Assembly: GCF_034190915.1 (NCBI RefSeq)
Contig: NW_026947486.1
Span: 80,766,044 to 80,830,043, forward strand
DNA: 64,000 bases
From: Cavia porcellus
Lineage: Eukaryota; Chordata; Mammalia; Rodentia; Caviidae
Direction of reading: 5' to 3'
Shown: positions 52,298 to 63,009 of the stretch, piece by piece
Layout of the letters: each line of letters starts with the position of its first letter
Position numbering within the stretch: the stretch's first letter is position 1
Program-made: the position numbers and the translations under genes
Notes under the pieces: model-generated
What the model was told of the DNA's origin: nothing
Databases searched by the model: none
What the model saw: the letters and a program-made list of their open reading frames with translations, nothing else

Positions 52298-53648
52298 CAG
52301 ACATACAGTTTGCCAAAGGCAAATCCAGGGGCCAATGAGGTGGGACAATCTGAAAGCCCGCCATCGGGCCTTTCTGAAGTGGTAAGAACAAAGCAATTGA
52401 ATGAGGCTCTGGAAAAAATGAAATCAGAAATAATCTCTCAGATAACTCAGAGATTACCAAAATATATACCATACTTAGCAACATTAGAACAGATACAGGC
52501 CAAAAAAAAAAAAAAAAAAAAAAACGAGTTCAAGAAATTTATGGAAGATCACTATAGGAAAGAAATTGAATCCATAAAGTAGATTGAAGCAGGTATCCAG
52601 GAGAATGAAAACTGTATTGAAAATATTTGATGCAGATAGGCCAATGTGAGGACAGGAGCTCAGATATTTGAAGACAGGCTTGCAGTTACTGACCAGGAAA
52701 AGATTTCTCAAAAATAGCAAGGGACCATGAAAAGTCAATCCAGCAGCTACAAGATGAGACAAAGAAAAATAAGAATATTGATTGGAGTTAATGAAAATGC
52801 AAGAGAAAACAAATGACATTAACAAAATGTTCACAGACATGATGGCAGAAAATTTTCCTGGTAGAGAAAAAGAATTTTCCATACAGATAAACAAGGCATA
52901 TAGAACTCCAATTAGCCATGATGAAAAAGAACAGCCAAGCATATCAGAGTCAAGATTTGAGAAATTAAACACAAAAATAGAATATTTAGAGCAATCAGAG
53001 AAAAGAAGCAAAATGTCCATAAAAGAAAGCCCATCAGAAGCACAGATGACTTCTCAGCACAAACTCTCAAGTCTAGGAGAGGTAAGTACTCCAAGTTGTA
53101 AAGGAAAACAATTTTCAACCCAGATTGATGTACCCCACAAAACTTTCAAAATTGATGGAGAGATGAGATACTTTGATGACAAAGAACATCTGAGGAAATT
53201 TATGACCACCAAACCAGCCCTCCAAAATGTTCTGAAGGACATTCTAGAAAAATTAACGACTACAGCTCCATGAATGCCAACAGAAAGAATCCACCAGGGA
53301 AGGCAAACAATTAGAGGGAAGGAAATTAAGGTGGAGCCAACAACAAAGAAATAACATGACAAGAATAAATCAATACATTGAGTTATAACTATCAATGTTA
53401 ATGGTCTCAATTCACCAATCAAAAGAAACAGGCTAGCAGAATGGATCAAGAAGGAAGATCGCAAGAATATGCTGCATACAAGAAACACATTTGATTCAGA
53501 AACAAATTTATAGACTGAAATTCAAAGGATGGAAAACAATACTCCATGTGACAGGAAGCCAGAAAAAAGCAGAGGTAGCTATTCTATTTGCAGACAAAGT
53601 GAATTTCAAGTCAAGACTGGTTAAGAGACATAAAGAAAGTCACTACAT

Positions 53649-53757
53649 TGGGGCTGGAGGTTTAGCTCAGCAGCATAAGCACCTGCCTTGCAAGCAGGCA
53701 GTCGTGAGTTCAACCCCAGGTACCGATAAAAAGGAAAAAGACAAAAAACAAAACAAC
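53649..53757 (+). mobile_element. ID-type tRNA SINE inside the L1 endonuclease region
   Basis: GGGGCTGGAGGTTTAGCTCA, CTGCCTTGCAAGCAGGCAG, GGTACCGATAAAAAGGAAAA. The L1 sequence AGTCACTACATT before is repeated as GGCCACTACATT after, giving the target-site duplication CACTACATT. Confidence 0.95.
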
Positions 53758-53856
53758 AACAAAAAAATGGCCACTACATTCTTGTAAAGGGAACAATCCA
53801 AGAGGAACAGACAACAATCATAAAAATATATGTATCCACAATTTAATTTGATACTT

Positions 53857-54120
53857 GCAAAACAATCTTGTGAGGTAAGAAAGTCAGTCTATGGGACTGG
53901 AGGTTTAGCTCAGCAGCCTAAGTGCCTGCCTTGAAAGCCGGCAGTTGTGAGTTCAATCCCCGGTACCAATAAAAAGACAAAAAAAAAAAAAAAAAGAAAG
54001 AAAAAGAGAAAGTCACTCTATTTATCTCCATTTTTTAAATGGGAAAATGCAGATTCAGTGAGATCAAGTGCCTAAGGTCACACCATCAGTGATCAACCAA
54101 CCCAGGACTTTGATCATTTA
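53857..54120 (+). mobile_element. MIR SINE, split by an ID SINE
   Basis: ACAATCTTGTGAGGTAAGAA before and TTATCTCCATTTTTTAAATG, GATCAAGTGCCTAAGGTCAC after the inserted SINE. Confidence 0.82.
53897..53997 (+). mobile_element. ID-type tRNA SINE inside a MIR
   Basis: GGGACTGGAGGTTTAGCTCA, CTGCCTTGAAAGCCGGCAG, GGTACCAATAAAAAGAC. GAAAGTCAGTCTAT and GAAAGTCACTCTAT flank it. Confidence 0.95.
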
Positions 54121-55115
54121 TGGCCAGGTCTCTCCCTGTCGCTGGCTTCCAGAGCTTAGCCAGACTTTGGCACTCAAGGAGGAAGGGAACAAGCTCCCAA
54201 GGTTTGTCCACTCATGAGCGTGGAAATCAGTGTCTCTTCCAGGCATGGGCAACTGCTCCCTTAGCAATACTGATCCAGGCCAGCTCTTGGCAGGACCCGA
54301 CCCCCAGGGCTGGCCTCAGAGTTGGCCGGTTGGCAGCAGCCAGGTTCACAGAGAGGGTTTGCTCAGGGCCAGGAGCCCTGCAAAAAGCCCTTGGGGGGGA
54401 TGGGGTGGGCAGCACAGGCTGTGTGCCTCTGCCCAGACCTAGGGGAGCAAATACTGTGGCAAACGCTGCCTGAGACACCCTAATGTCCTCAGCGCAGACA
54501 CTGAGCAGGAGGGATAAAGGAAGCAGGTGATAGAGCACTGAGGGCAGCAGCTGTCTTGTTCAGGCTGGATCAGGGTGGCAGTTTGAGGTGCTGTGGAAGG
54601 CAGCAAGTGACAAGCTGGGTTGAGTGGCAAGAATGGGCTGGAGGGCCAGCCAGGCTGTGGAGAAAATATCACCTGAACCTATCCTTTGTGACAGAGAACT
54701 GAGCAAAAAAACATCACATTCAGGCCTGGAAATGGCCACAAAGAGACAATTATGGTTCCTACTGGGGTCTCCTCCTCACCTGTGAGCTGGGGCTTCAGGG
54801 CAAGGTGGCCAGACTTGGGACATCTCAGCAAGGTGGGAGTAGAAGTGGCACCAAGTCCATGAGTGGATTTCTTTCCACCCAAATCAAGATTACATACTCA
54901 AGGTGCCCTCCCGAGAGACACTGGTCCGGGAGTCAGAGGAGCAGTAGATAGAGCCAGCAGCTGTTCTGGGGGTACTTGTCACAGCCTACATGGCAAAACC
55001 CGAGAGAGGCAGGAGGCTAAGTGGCTCCATACCCCAAATCAGGAGCCAAAACCAAACCAAAGCCTGCTCCCATCAGCTGAGGCTTGGCAAGCGCCAGGCA
55101 TGGAGCTCCGGGCTG
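54121..55115. other. GC-richer unique DNA
   Basis: No transposon seen. The part at 54645-54745 recurs in diverged form at 56105-56205. Open frames have no recognisable domain. Confidence 0.4.
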
Positions 55116-55118
55116 CCC

Positions 55119-55228
55119 TTTTTTTTTTTTTTTTTTTTTTTTCCTTTTTATCGGTACCAGGGATTGAACTCATGACTGCCTGCTTGCAAAGCAGGCACTT
55201 ATGCCGCTGAGCTAAACCCCCAGCTCCC
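55119..55228 (-). mobile_element. ID-type tRNA SINE, antisense
   Basis: T-run, TATCGGTACCAGGGATTGAA, CTGCTTGCAAAGCAGGCACT, GCTGAGCTAAACCCCCAGC. CGGGCTGCC and TGGGCTGCC flank it. Confidence 0.94.
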
Positions 55229-55459
55229 TGGGCTGCCTTTCTAAAGAGCTACTTTACTCCTTGGGAAGAGCCTAGCAGAAGATGCTAATTCTCAGACTCT
55301 CCCGCTCCCTGCAACTGATGAAGGGAAAGTGAAGGGCCTTTCGCAGGGCATGAGGTGGAGTCTCTGCGGAGACCTTCAAGACAGTTCTGCTGACTCTGAA
55401 GCCCCCTAGGTTCCCTCTCCCAGCAGGACTCCTCTAGCCATTACACAAAAATAAGCATG

Positions 55460-55690
55460 GTCTTTGCACTGAACACCAACTATGATACAAGTCTCAATTG
55501 TTCCAAGAGTTTTTTGCTGGCAGATACTAAGTAAAAGTCACCGCGACATGGTGAAGCAGGTATCATTCATGTCGCCCCACTCCATCTCCACAAGAGGAAT
55601 CGCATTGTGTAGGATGAAGCAGGGGCCCAGCTTTTGCAAGTTGTCTGAGATCATCTACCTGGTAGAGCTGAAAACTGGGACGGGGCAGCC
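55460..55690 (+). mobile_element. MIR-like SINE (diverged)
   Basis: GCACTGAACACCAACTATGA, GGTATCATTCATGTCGCCCC, GTTGTCTGAGATCATCTACC follow the MIR order loosely. Confidence 0.5.
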
Positions 55691-55694
55691 ATGT

Positions 55695-56200
55695 CCAGAG
55701 CATGTCCTGTTAACCACTGGCTCCATCCAGCACACACAGGCCCTCAGAGGATTTGTTTTACACTAGCAGGAACTGAGGGGCACCGAGCCTGGAATCCAGA
55801 CAGGCAGTACAGTACAGGGAGCTGCCCTGCGAAGGCAGCTCTGATTCTCTGCCGACTGCTAGGGCGCCTGCTGAGCTAAGTGCCAGGAATCCATGCAGCC
55901 TTTCACATCAAGAGGACATCGGTGCTGGGCAAGGGCTAGGTGAGGGCTGTCCATGCTGCTGGGAGAGAGAGGATCAGGGCACAGTTCTTCTGCCCCACCA
56001 GACTAGCTAATGGCCTTTCAGTGGACTCCATCAAGGGCTACTGCCCAGAGTACTGGTCCGAGGCACCCGCTTGAAGGAGAACAGTGACAAGAGTAGGGGA
56101 AGGTGGCCCAGGCTCTGGAGAAAATGGCACATGTTCCTGTCACTTGTGACAGTGAACTTGAGGTAGGGTAGAAAAATAAAAACAGGTAGAAATGGCCCTG
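55695..56200. other. Unique DNA, partly duplicated from 54.6 kb
   Basis: CCAGGCTCTGGAGAAAATGG, CACTTGTGACAGTGAACTT and GGTAGAAATGGCCC near 56108-56202 match 54650-54740 in order. Confidence 0.4.
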
Positions 56201-56204
56201 GGGA

Positions 56205-56330
56205 TCTGGTGTGGTGGTGCACACCTGTAAACCCAGCACCTAATAGGCTGAGGCAGGAAGATCTCCATGAATTCAAGGCCAGCCCAAGCTATATAGTGAG
56301 GCCATGTCTCAAAAACTGCAAAAAAGAAAA
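56205..56330 (+). mobile_element. B1-type SINE
   Basis: GATCTGGTGTGGTGGTGCAC, GGCTGAGGCAGGAAGATCTC, GGCCAGCCCAAGCTATATAG, CATGTCTCAAAAACTGC. Confidence 0.93.
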
Positions 56331-56726
56331 AAAAAATACCACAGCCTCAGGACACAGTTACCCAAGGCTACAATGCCTTTCTCCCTTCTGAGAAATAGAC
56401 TCCAAAAACATTCCCTAGTGTCAGTTTTTAAGGCACCACAAGCTTCTGTTTCCATAAATTTGGATACTTTGTACTTGGCCCAGGTTGATTAAATATTGTA
56501 ACAGTCTCATAGTCTCTGGGTCTACTATCATATCAGAGGATAGAAATGGCCTTCTGTATAGCACCCCAAATAGGCTCAAACTAAGCACAGTTTGCAGTAT
56601 GTTATGAATCCTCCTGAGTGCTGTTGGTAGCACTTGGATCCAGGACTCAACTTTTGGCAAAGTTTTGCCAGAAGTCACGTTAGGGTCTGGTTGGCTCTCT
56701 TGGTCTTTTCAAAAGATTGAGGCCAT

Positions 56727-56815
56727 GGGGCCGGAGATTTAGCTCAGTGGCTCAAGGGCTTGCCTGGTAGGCCTGAGATCATGAGTTTTATCCCTGAACC
56801 AAAAAAAAAAAAAGC
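56727..56815 (+). mobile_element. ID-type tRNA SINE inside ERV integrase
   Basis: GGGGCCGGAGATTTAGCTCA, GCTTGCCTGGTAGGCCTGAG, TTTTATCCCTGAACC, A-run. Integrase-like sequence continues on both sides. Confidence 0.9.
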
Positions 56816-57049
56816 TTTAAAAGTTCAAAGCCATCAAGTGGAATTCTTAAAGCCTTTGCCACTCCCTGAATTACTTAGGAGGTAAAAGAAGGTCCACTGT
56901 CACTCTGCAGAGACTGGGATGGTCCAAATCTGGGGATGATTTCTGTAAGAAGCTCCTTGACTACCTCTGTGGTCTTTTCTGAATGGATAGAAAAGGCATG
57001 TGAAGATGCCTATTCGGACCAACATCTGTTTAAATCCTATACGTGATGG

Positions 57050-57205
57050 TGTCTTAGTTAGTTTTCTCTCATTGCTGAGACAAAATACTGGACATCCAAA
57101 GTTAAAGGGGGAAAGGTTTACTTAGCTCACAGTTTGTAGAGGTTCTAGGTCATAATTGGCTGAGTCCAGAGAAGAAACAGGTCGTGGCAGCAGAAGACAG
57201 GCTAG
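57050..57205 (-). mobile_element. MaLR-like LTR fragment, antisense, inside ERV pol
   Basis: TGTCTTAGTTAGTTTTCTCT, TTGCTGAGACAAAATACTGG, GTTTACTTAGCTCACAGTTT align with the LTR at 17842. It is truncated and separates RNase H from integrase sequence. Confidence 0.72.
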
Positions 57206-59156
57206 AGTCTTAAGGGGCTGTAAGGCTGTCATTTTTGCCTCCCTTTCAGCCTTTTGATTTCCCAAGGAGATTTCAGACATGTCTCTTTGGTGTCCTTTAC
57301 AGTGCATGACTGTGACATGTCTGGGAAGATGGACTGTCCCTAGGTGTTGTAAAATTTCCTGTGCTTTATATATGATTATTTATTTCCAGTAAGACTCTTT
57401 CCTTCCAGATTGCTGCATGACCATGTAGCATTGGAAAGGAATATCTGAAGTTGGTATAGATGTTTAACCTTTTCTTTTCCTAAAATCAATGCCCAAGTAA
57501 GAACTACCATCTCTGCCTTCTGAGCAGAAGTTCCTGGGGGAAAAGATTTAGCTTTAATGACCTGTTGTGAGCTGACAACTGCATAACCTGACTTTTGATG
57601 TCCTTCTTGGACAAAGCTACTAATATCCATGAACCACACCTCCTGAGGATCTAGGAGGTGTAGGCTGCTGATGTCCTATCTGCTTGCATAGATCCAGGAG
57701 ATTTCTTATTCACAAGAGTAGCTAGACTTTGGGCCAATAAGTATCAATGAATTAGGGTTAATAGTAGTGCAAGTTTTACAATAACCTTAGGGGTGTCTAA
57801 GAACATAGCCTGATACTTGGAAAGCCTTCCCCTGTTAACCACAAATAATCTTTAGTCTCCAGAATAGCTTTGATCCAATGGGGAGTCAGAACTTCTAGTC
57901 TCTGTCCCAAAGTTGACTTTATAACTTATAACTTATAACTGCTAATAATCACAGGTAGGTTGACTATCCAGCAGCCACAACACCTAATTTCTTTGAAAAG
58001 TGTACCACTGGGTGGGATCCTTGTCTTAGAATTTAAGTCAAGACTCGCAAAGTAATTCCTCCTGTTTCTGATACACAGAGAAACAAACTTTTTCTTTCTT
58101 TTTTTTAAAATCAGGTACTCCCAGTGCTGGAGCCTAAATAAGGGCCATAATTTATTTCTTTGAAGGAATTATCACTTTTGTCCATTATAGGGGCACAAAA
58201 TTGGGGCCCCTTTGTTGTTTCATATAAAGACCTTGCCATCAGTCCAAAATTACATAGCCAAATTCTACAAAAGCCTTCCATTCCCAGGAAGGAATGAAGA
58301 TATTTGGTGGCAGTAGACCCAAGATCATAGATAGGCTGGATGCAAACTCTAGACATCTGTCATTTTCCAGGTATAAGAATATATCCCAGATATTGAACTT
58401 TTTGGAGGGATCTCCTGAGTCTTTTCTTTGGAGACTTTATATACCTTCTTTCTATCCACTGACAGTCTGAACAGTGTAATAGATAATTCCTGAGATGCAA
58501 ATTAGGATTTCATCTACACACTGTAGGATGCTTCCTTGTTCTAGTTTTAAGTTTCCCAATTTTTCCCAGTACCTGAGCAAAAAGGTGAGGACTGACTCAA
58601 AACGCCTGTGAGATAACTGTCCAAGTATATTGTTGTTTTGCTCTTGAAAGGGGATTTTCCCATTAAAGGCAAACAGAAACTGAGAGTCTGGATGGAGGGG
58701 GATAGAGAAGAATATTTCTTTTAAATCTAAGGCTGAGAACAAATAAGTATCAGCTGGAATTTGGAGATAATTGTATATGGATCTGACACTAGAGGATGGG
58801 TTGAAATGACAGCCTCATTAAAGAGGCAAAGGTCTTATCCTGTATTCTCCTGAGGAATTTGCTACAGGGAGAATGGGAGTACTGCAAGGAGACTGAAAAG
58901 GTTTCAGAAGGTCTTATTTAAGAAACTTGTCTATGAGAGGCTAGAGGTCTTTACGTATCTTTTCCTTGATTTAGAAACTGCTTTTAGTTAGGAAATTGGC
59001 TGGGGTCTTTTAACCTCAGAATTACTGGCATACTTAATTTGTCCTACCAGATATTCCCTTATACCATGCAGCAGTATTTACCTGTTGGCTAACCTGATCA
59101 GGGAGACCTGGGTGTAGTCCCAGCAAGTAAAATCCATTTTGACCTTAGGCAGATAT

Positions 59157-59640
59157 GTCCCCAGGTGATGATGGATTCAGGCTCACTCTTGGAAGGCCAG
59201 AGTACAGTGCTATTGGCCTCTCCCAGAAATTATTATCTTGTAAAGAAGGGGGTGGCTCGAGGATCAGTGACAGTGAGGATGGCGGGAATTATGAGAGTAC
59301 CTTGAGCCGGGTAAGGAGAAAAGCCTATCTGCAAAATGCAGGCATAATGATATGCAGAAAGATCAATTTGCATAATTCAATTAAGGTAACAACTGAATTG
59401 GTTTTGGAAGCTGCTGATTCAGTTTCTGATATGTAAATTTTTGTGCCCTGGGAACACAAAGCCTCTTTATCTCAAGGCTCATACCCAGCTGACATTCTTG
59501 GAGCTGTCTGGCTCTACAATCTTGCTATGTTCATATATTTTACAGAGAGCACTATGGGAGGAAACAGGAGACTGTCTGATGGCTTTAGAGATTACATATC
59601 AGTACCTCAGGCCAGCCTTATTTGCAATGCTTAGAGCCCA
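59157..59640 (-). mobile_element. 5' LTR of the class I endogenous retrovirus
   Basis: Minus-strand sequence from TGGGCTCTAAGCATTGCAAA to CACCTGGGGACA is collinear with the solo LTR at 37764-38236 over its whole length. Shared blocks include CAGGGCACAAAAATTTACAT, CATATCAGAAACTGAATCAG, CGCCATCCTCACTGTCACTG and TTTCTGGGAGAGGCC. It lies directly upstream, in pol orientation, of the pol remnant. Confidence 0.72.
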
Positions 59641-59767
59641 TTGAAGAGAGAAGGAAATACCACAGTCATCTCTGTACATATCAGTATAAGGAAATAAGTT
59701 TCAGTACAATCAAAGTCACAACAATTGTTCTGCATTCAAGGGGAGTCTCTCAAATTGTCTCCCACAG

Positions 59768-59935
59768 CTTACAAGATGGGTGTGGTGGCACACACCTTCA
59801 ATACTCAAGACTCAAAAAGCTGAGGCAGAAGGATCCTAATGAGCTCAAGGCCAGCCTAGGCTATATAATGAATTCAAGGCCAGCCTGAACTATAGAGTGA
59901 GGCCTTGTCTCAAAAATAAAAAATTAAAACATAAA
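59768..59935 (+). mobile_element. B1-type SINE with internal duplication
   Basis: GATGGGTGTGGTGGCACACA, GAGCTCAAGGCCAGCCTAGG, AATTCAAGGCCAGCCTGAAC, CCTTGTCTCAAAAATAAAAA. Confidence 0.93.
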
Positions 59936-60089
59936 AAAATAGTTTGATAGTTTCCAAAAAAAAAAAATAACGAGTGAAAAATATCACAGAGAAGTTTTCT
60001 TAGAAGACTGGGACAGTAACTCAAAAAAGATCACTTACAGAAAAGGAAAAGAAAATGTTTCTGCCCAGGGGAATATGAAAAAAAAAAAA

Positions 60090-61440
60090 AACTGTGGAGT
60101 ACACTGGGGACTTGACAGGTGAATAGGCAGGGATGACATCACAAAGACCTACTACAACAACAGGAAAACAAAAAAAGATGTCAACTGCGCTCTACAGGAA
60201 AGGACAGAAAAACAAAACTTAGTGTTATCAGTATAACAGATACTTTTGCATGGAACATGCTATTTTCAGGGGTGGAGACTGCCTTGGGTATGACATTTGA
60301 AACAAAGGTTAGGTCATATCTGATGTGAAAACGTTGGTTCTATTCTAGGCATTCATTACATAGTCAATATTTTATTTGATTGATATCTTTTTCCCTGCTA
60401 AGTGCACATTGTATAGTATAGTTGGAAGCTCCTGACAGAACAGGAAGACAAGAGAGGTGACAAGAAAGGCCTGCCACATAGGAAAGTTAAGCACAGTGTA
60501 GGCAAGATGTATGCATGGAGCAGGCAGTCGTCACGTGTGCAGACTGCCTTGATTGTGACAATTGAAGCAATATTATTATTGTAAAAGTTTTTTCATTGTA
60601 GTTCATTTAAGAATTTATTTTTGATGTTATCTTTAGGTTTTATAAGCAAGTACACAGCTGATGTAAAAATGTTGATGCTTATTCTAAACATGCAATTCAT
60701 GTTAAGAATTTAATAACCTGATTTTATTGATATTTTATGTTCCCGTTAGCTCAACATTGTGTGTCATGGTTTATTTTGGTGACCTCCAGGCCTCATGTGT
60801 TTGCATTGTGCATTTGTGACTGATTCACTGTCTAGCTTGGATTGATGGTGTCAGTGCTACACCAGCCTAGGGGTGAGGTCAGCATACAATGTAATGGCTG
60901 GAAGAAGGCATGTTTCTGTCTCTTGCCAGTTTCCACCTTGCTGTTTGCAGCCGCCATGAACTGCAGCCCCGCCATGCCACCCTGGCTTGGAGCCAACTGA
61001 GTACGGACTGAAACCTCCAAAAACTAAGAAATAAACCTTTCCTTTCCCAACTTTGGGCATCAGGTATTTTGTCTAAGCAACGAGTAAAAAATTACTAAGA
61101 CATTGTGTAATAAAATAGGGACCTCCTGACAAAACACCAAAACCAGCTACAAAAAAGTCAGGAAAGCAAAATGTATGTGCTGCCATTGTAAGTGACATAT
61201 ATGTGGAACATGCTGTCATCATGTGTGCAGACTGCCTTAGGTATGTCATTGAAGATTACTTTTTGTACAGTTCTATTGGTATTTTCATTGTAGTTAACAT
61301 AGTAATTTATTTCTGCTGGTATTTCTTAGACTTTGGCCCCAAACCAATTGATGCTGAAAATTTTGATGCTTTTTTATAAATATTTGATAAATACTAAAAA
61401 TTCAATACTTTTTTCCCATTGTGTACTCATTGTTTAATAT
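60090..61440 (+). repeat. Three diverged ~340-bp repeats, split by an LTR
   Basis: Unit 1 (about 60090-60420), unit 2 (60421-60756) and unit 3 (61108-61440) share an ordered set: CTCCTGACA near the start, ATGGAACATG/ATGGAGCAGG, CAGACTGCCTTGG/GATT, a TATTTTCATTGTAGTT-like stretch, TGATGTGAAAA or GATGCTGAAAAT, and CATTGTGT-like ends. They are AT-rich and non-coding. The origin is unknown: possibly a retroelement 3' UTR or an eroded satellite. Confidence 0.6.
60762..61102 (+). mobile_element. MaLR-like solo LTR, exact 5-bp TSD
   Basis: TGTCATGGTTTATTTTGGTG start, AATAAACCTTTCC, end ATTACTAAGACA. TTGTG flanks both sides (60757-60761, 61103-61107). Confidence 0.9.
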
Positions 61441-61487
61441 GATAAAACTCATAAAATTAATAATTCATGACTAAAAGTATTCTAAAA

Positions 61488-61575
61488 AATAAATGTGGGG
61501 GGGATTTAGCTCAATGGCATAAGCACCTGCCTGGCAAGCACAAAGTTGTGAGTTCAATCCCCAGTACCAAAAAAA
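61488..61575 (+). mobile_element. ID-type tRNA SINE
   Basis: GGGGGGGATTTAGCTCAATG, CACCTGCCTGGCAAGCACAA, GAGTTCAATCCCCAGTACC, A-run. AATAAATGT flanks both sides. Confidence 0.94.
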
Positions 61576-61814
61576 CCCCCAAAGAATAAATGTAGGTATT
61601 ATACACCCATAATAATGACCTTTTATGACAAAATTGGTGTTAATGCCCCTTAAAGGCATAGTACACTATTTTTACTTTTTGTACAGGAAGAAAGAAAAAG
61701 ATTCTTTGTCTTGCTTTTCATAAGCCCATATGATCTCTAAAATCAGAGGCTTAGCTCTTAAGGCCAGTTATTTTTTTTAAAAAAAGAAAAGAGATTTAAA
61801 AAAAAAAGAAGAAG

Positions 61815-61955
61815 CCAGACCTGGTGGCATATACCTGCAATCCTAGCACTCAGGAGGCTGAGGAAGGAGGATTGCCATGAATTTAAGACCCATCTAGGCT
61901 ACATAGTGACTTCAAAGTCAGCCTGGTGAGTTCATAGTGAAACCCTGTCAAACAA
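61815..61955 (+). mobile_element. B1-type SINE with internal duplication
   Basis: GCCAGACCTGGTGGCATATA, CTAGCACTCAGGAGGCTGAG, CATCTAGGCTACATAGTGAC, AAACCCTGTCAAACAAAC. Confidence 0.92.
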
Positions 61956-61959
61956 ACAA

Positions 61960-63005
61960 AAGAAGATGGTGGCAGCTAGTGACACATGTCCACGCAAAAG
62001 TTACATATAGTGATATAAAAGACAAGATGACAACTGGCCAAGAGGCAAGGTAATGTGGTGGCACCCCTGACTAAAACACAAACTGAGAAAAAGTCATTCA
62101 CAAACTAGGGTATGCAGAGACCAAGCTGGTTTAGCAAAACATACAACAAACAAACATGCAAACAACAAGGTATACCCGTGGGGTAAACACAAGTAGCAAG
62201 GAAAACAAAAGAAGTACACCTGCCTCCAAACCTTGGGTACCACTTGGCCTGTTCGTGTCCATCTGCTGCAATGTTTATCATGAGCTGTTAACACACGAGA
62301 GCTGTAACACTTGCCATAACAAAAGCACACGCCACATTCAGACATGGCTCGGGATAGAGAAGACTTGCATAGGGTAGCAGCTATCCATGATGGCTGGTAG
62401 TTTTTACACCATCCACAGCGCATGGGAGCTGAGGAGAAGTTCTACAGATAGGGTGCTGGCATTGTCCTGGGATCTTGTAATTGACAGGTCCCGCTCATTT
62501 CCCAGCCAGATTTGCCACACCCTGTCTCCTATATCAAAACTCCACAAGGAAATGCCACAGGCAAAGCTACAGCTGAGTGACATGGGAAGAGGGCAGGGGC
62601 CTCATTCCCAGACAGACGTGGCCCTTTGGGTGAGCATGGGTGTGAAATGGCAGCCTGAGACAAATAGCTCAGTCCTTGAGTCTGTAGGCAGGGAGTGTGG
62701 GGGGTGAGGGGCCTGGCACCCAAAGGTTGGGTGAGGTAGACAGTACCCCAACTCTGTTCCATGCCCTCTTATGTCTTATGCCTCAGCTTTAGGCTGGTGA
62801 CAAGGAGGTTACTCCATCTGGTTCCTAGATGGAAGGAGTCCCTACACAGTATCTGTGGCCTGAGACAGCCTGGGCCTGAATATCAAGGCCCATTCCTGTG
62901 GCTGCAAAATCCAGATCTTCAAATCACAGACGGCTTTGTTCCCTGCCCCTAAATTAGCTCCTGGTGGCACTAGGAGTTAAAATGAGAGCCTCTACACTGA
63001 GTGAC
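61960..63005. other. Intergenic DNA of unknown origin
   Basis: The segment 62094-62423 has a 109-codon minus-strand open frame with several Cys residues and no recognisable family. It may be part of an old LTR. The rest is moderately GC-rich and unnamed. Confidence 0.35.
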
Positions 63006-63009
63006 ATAC

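Larger units (their letters stand above)
51880..53866 (+). mobile_element. Degenerate L1 5' portion: ORF1 remnant and start of ORF2
   Basis: ORF1-like frames run about 52310-53272 with several stops (coiled-coil part, then NFPGREKEF, AYRTPISHDEKEQ, KTFKIDGEMRYF, ALQNVLKDILEKL). The terminal TGA is near 53271. ORF2 begins around 53358 and shows the N-terminal endonuclease motifs ITINVNGLNSPIKRNR-like and KGWKTILHVTGSQKK, again broken. It is truncated at about 53866. Unlike the half-L1 at 47136, this one retains ORF1 followed by ORF2. Two ID SINEs interrupt it. Confidence 0.8.
56421..59156 (-). pseudogene. Class I endogenous retrovirus pol remnant
   Basis: Read on the minus strand from the LTR at 59157-59640, broken frames follow the order of a gammaretrovirus-type pol. 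They are reverse transcriptase palm (about 58742-58452, with FSALDLKEIFFSIPLHPDSQ and a changed active-site segment CVDEILI), connection region (58356-58111, FLGMEGFCRIW), RNase H (57639-57376, GTSAQKAE; 57307-57200, GHQ...GNQKAEREAK) and integrase core and C-terminal parts (57000-56820 and 56678-56421). Each part is in a different frame with stops, and the polymerase motif is mutated, so it is dead. No gag is visible between LTR and pol and no env follows. A MaLR-like fragment (57050-57205) and an ID SINE (56727-56815) interrupt the integrase part. Confidence 0.85.
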
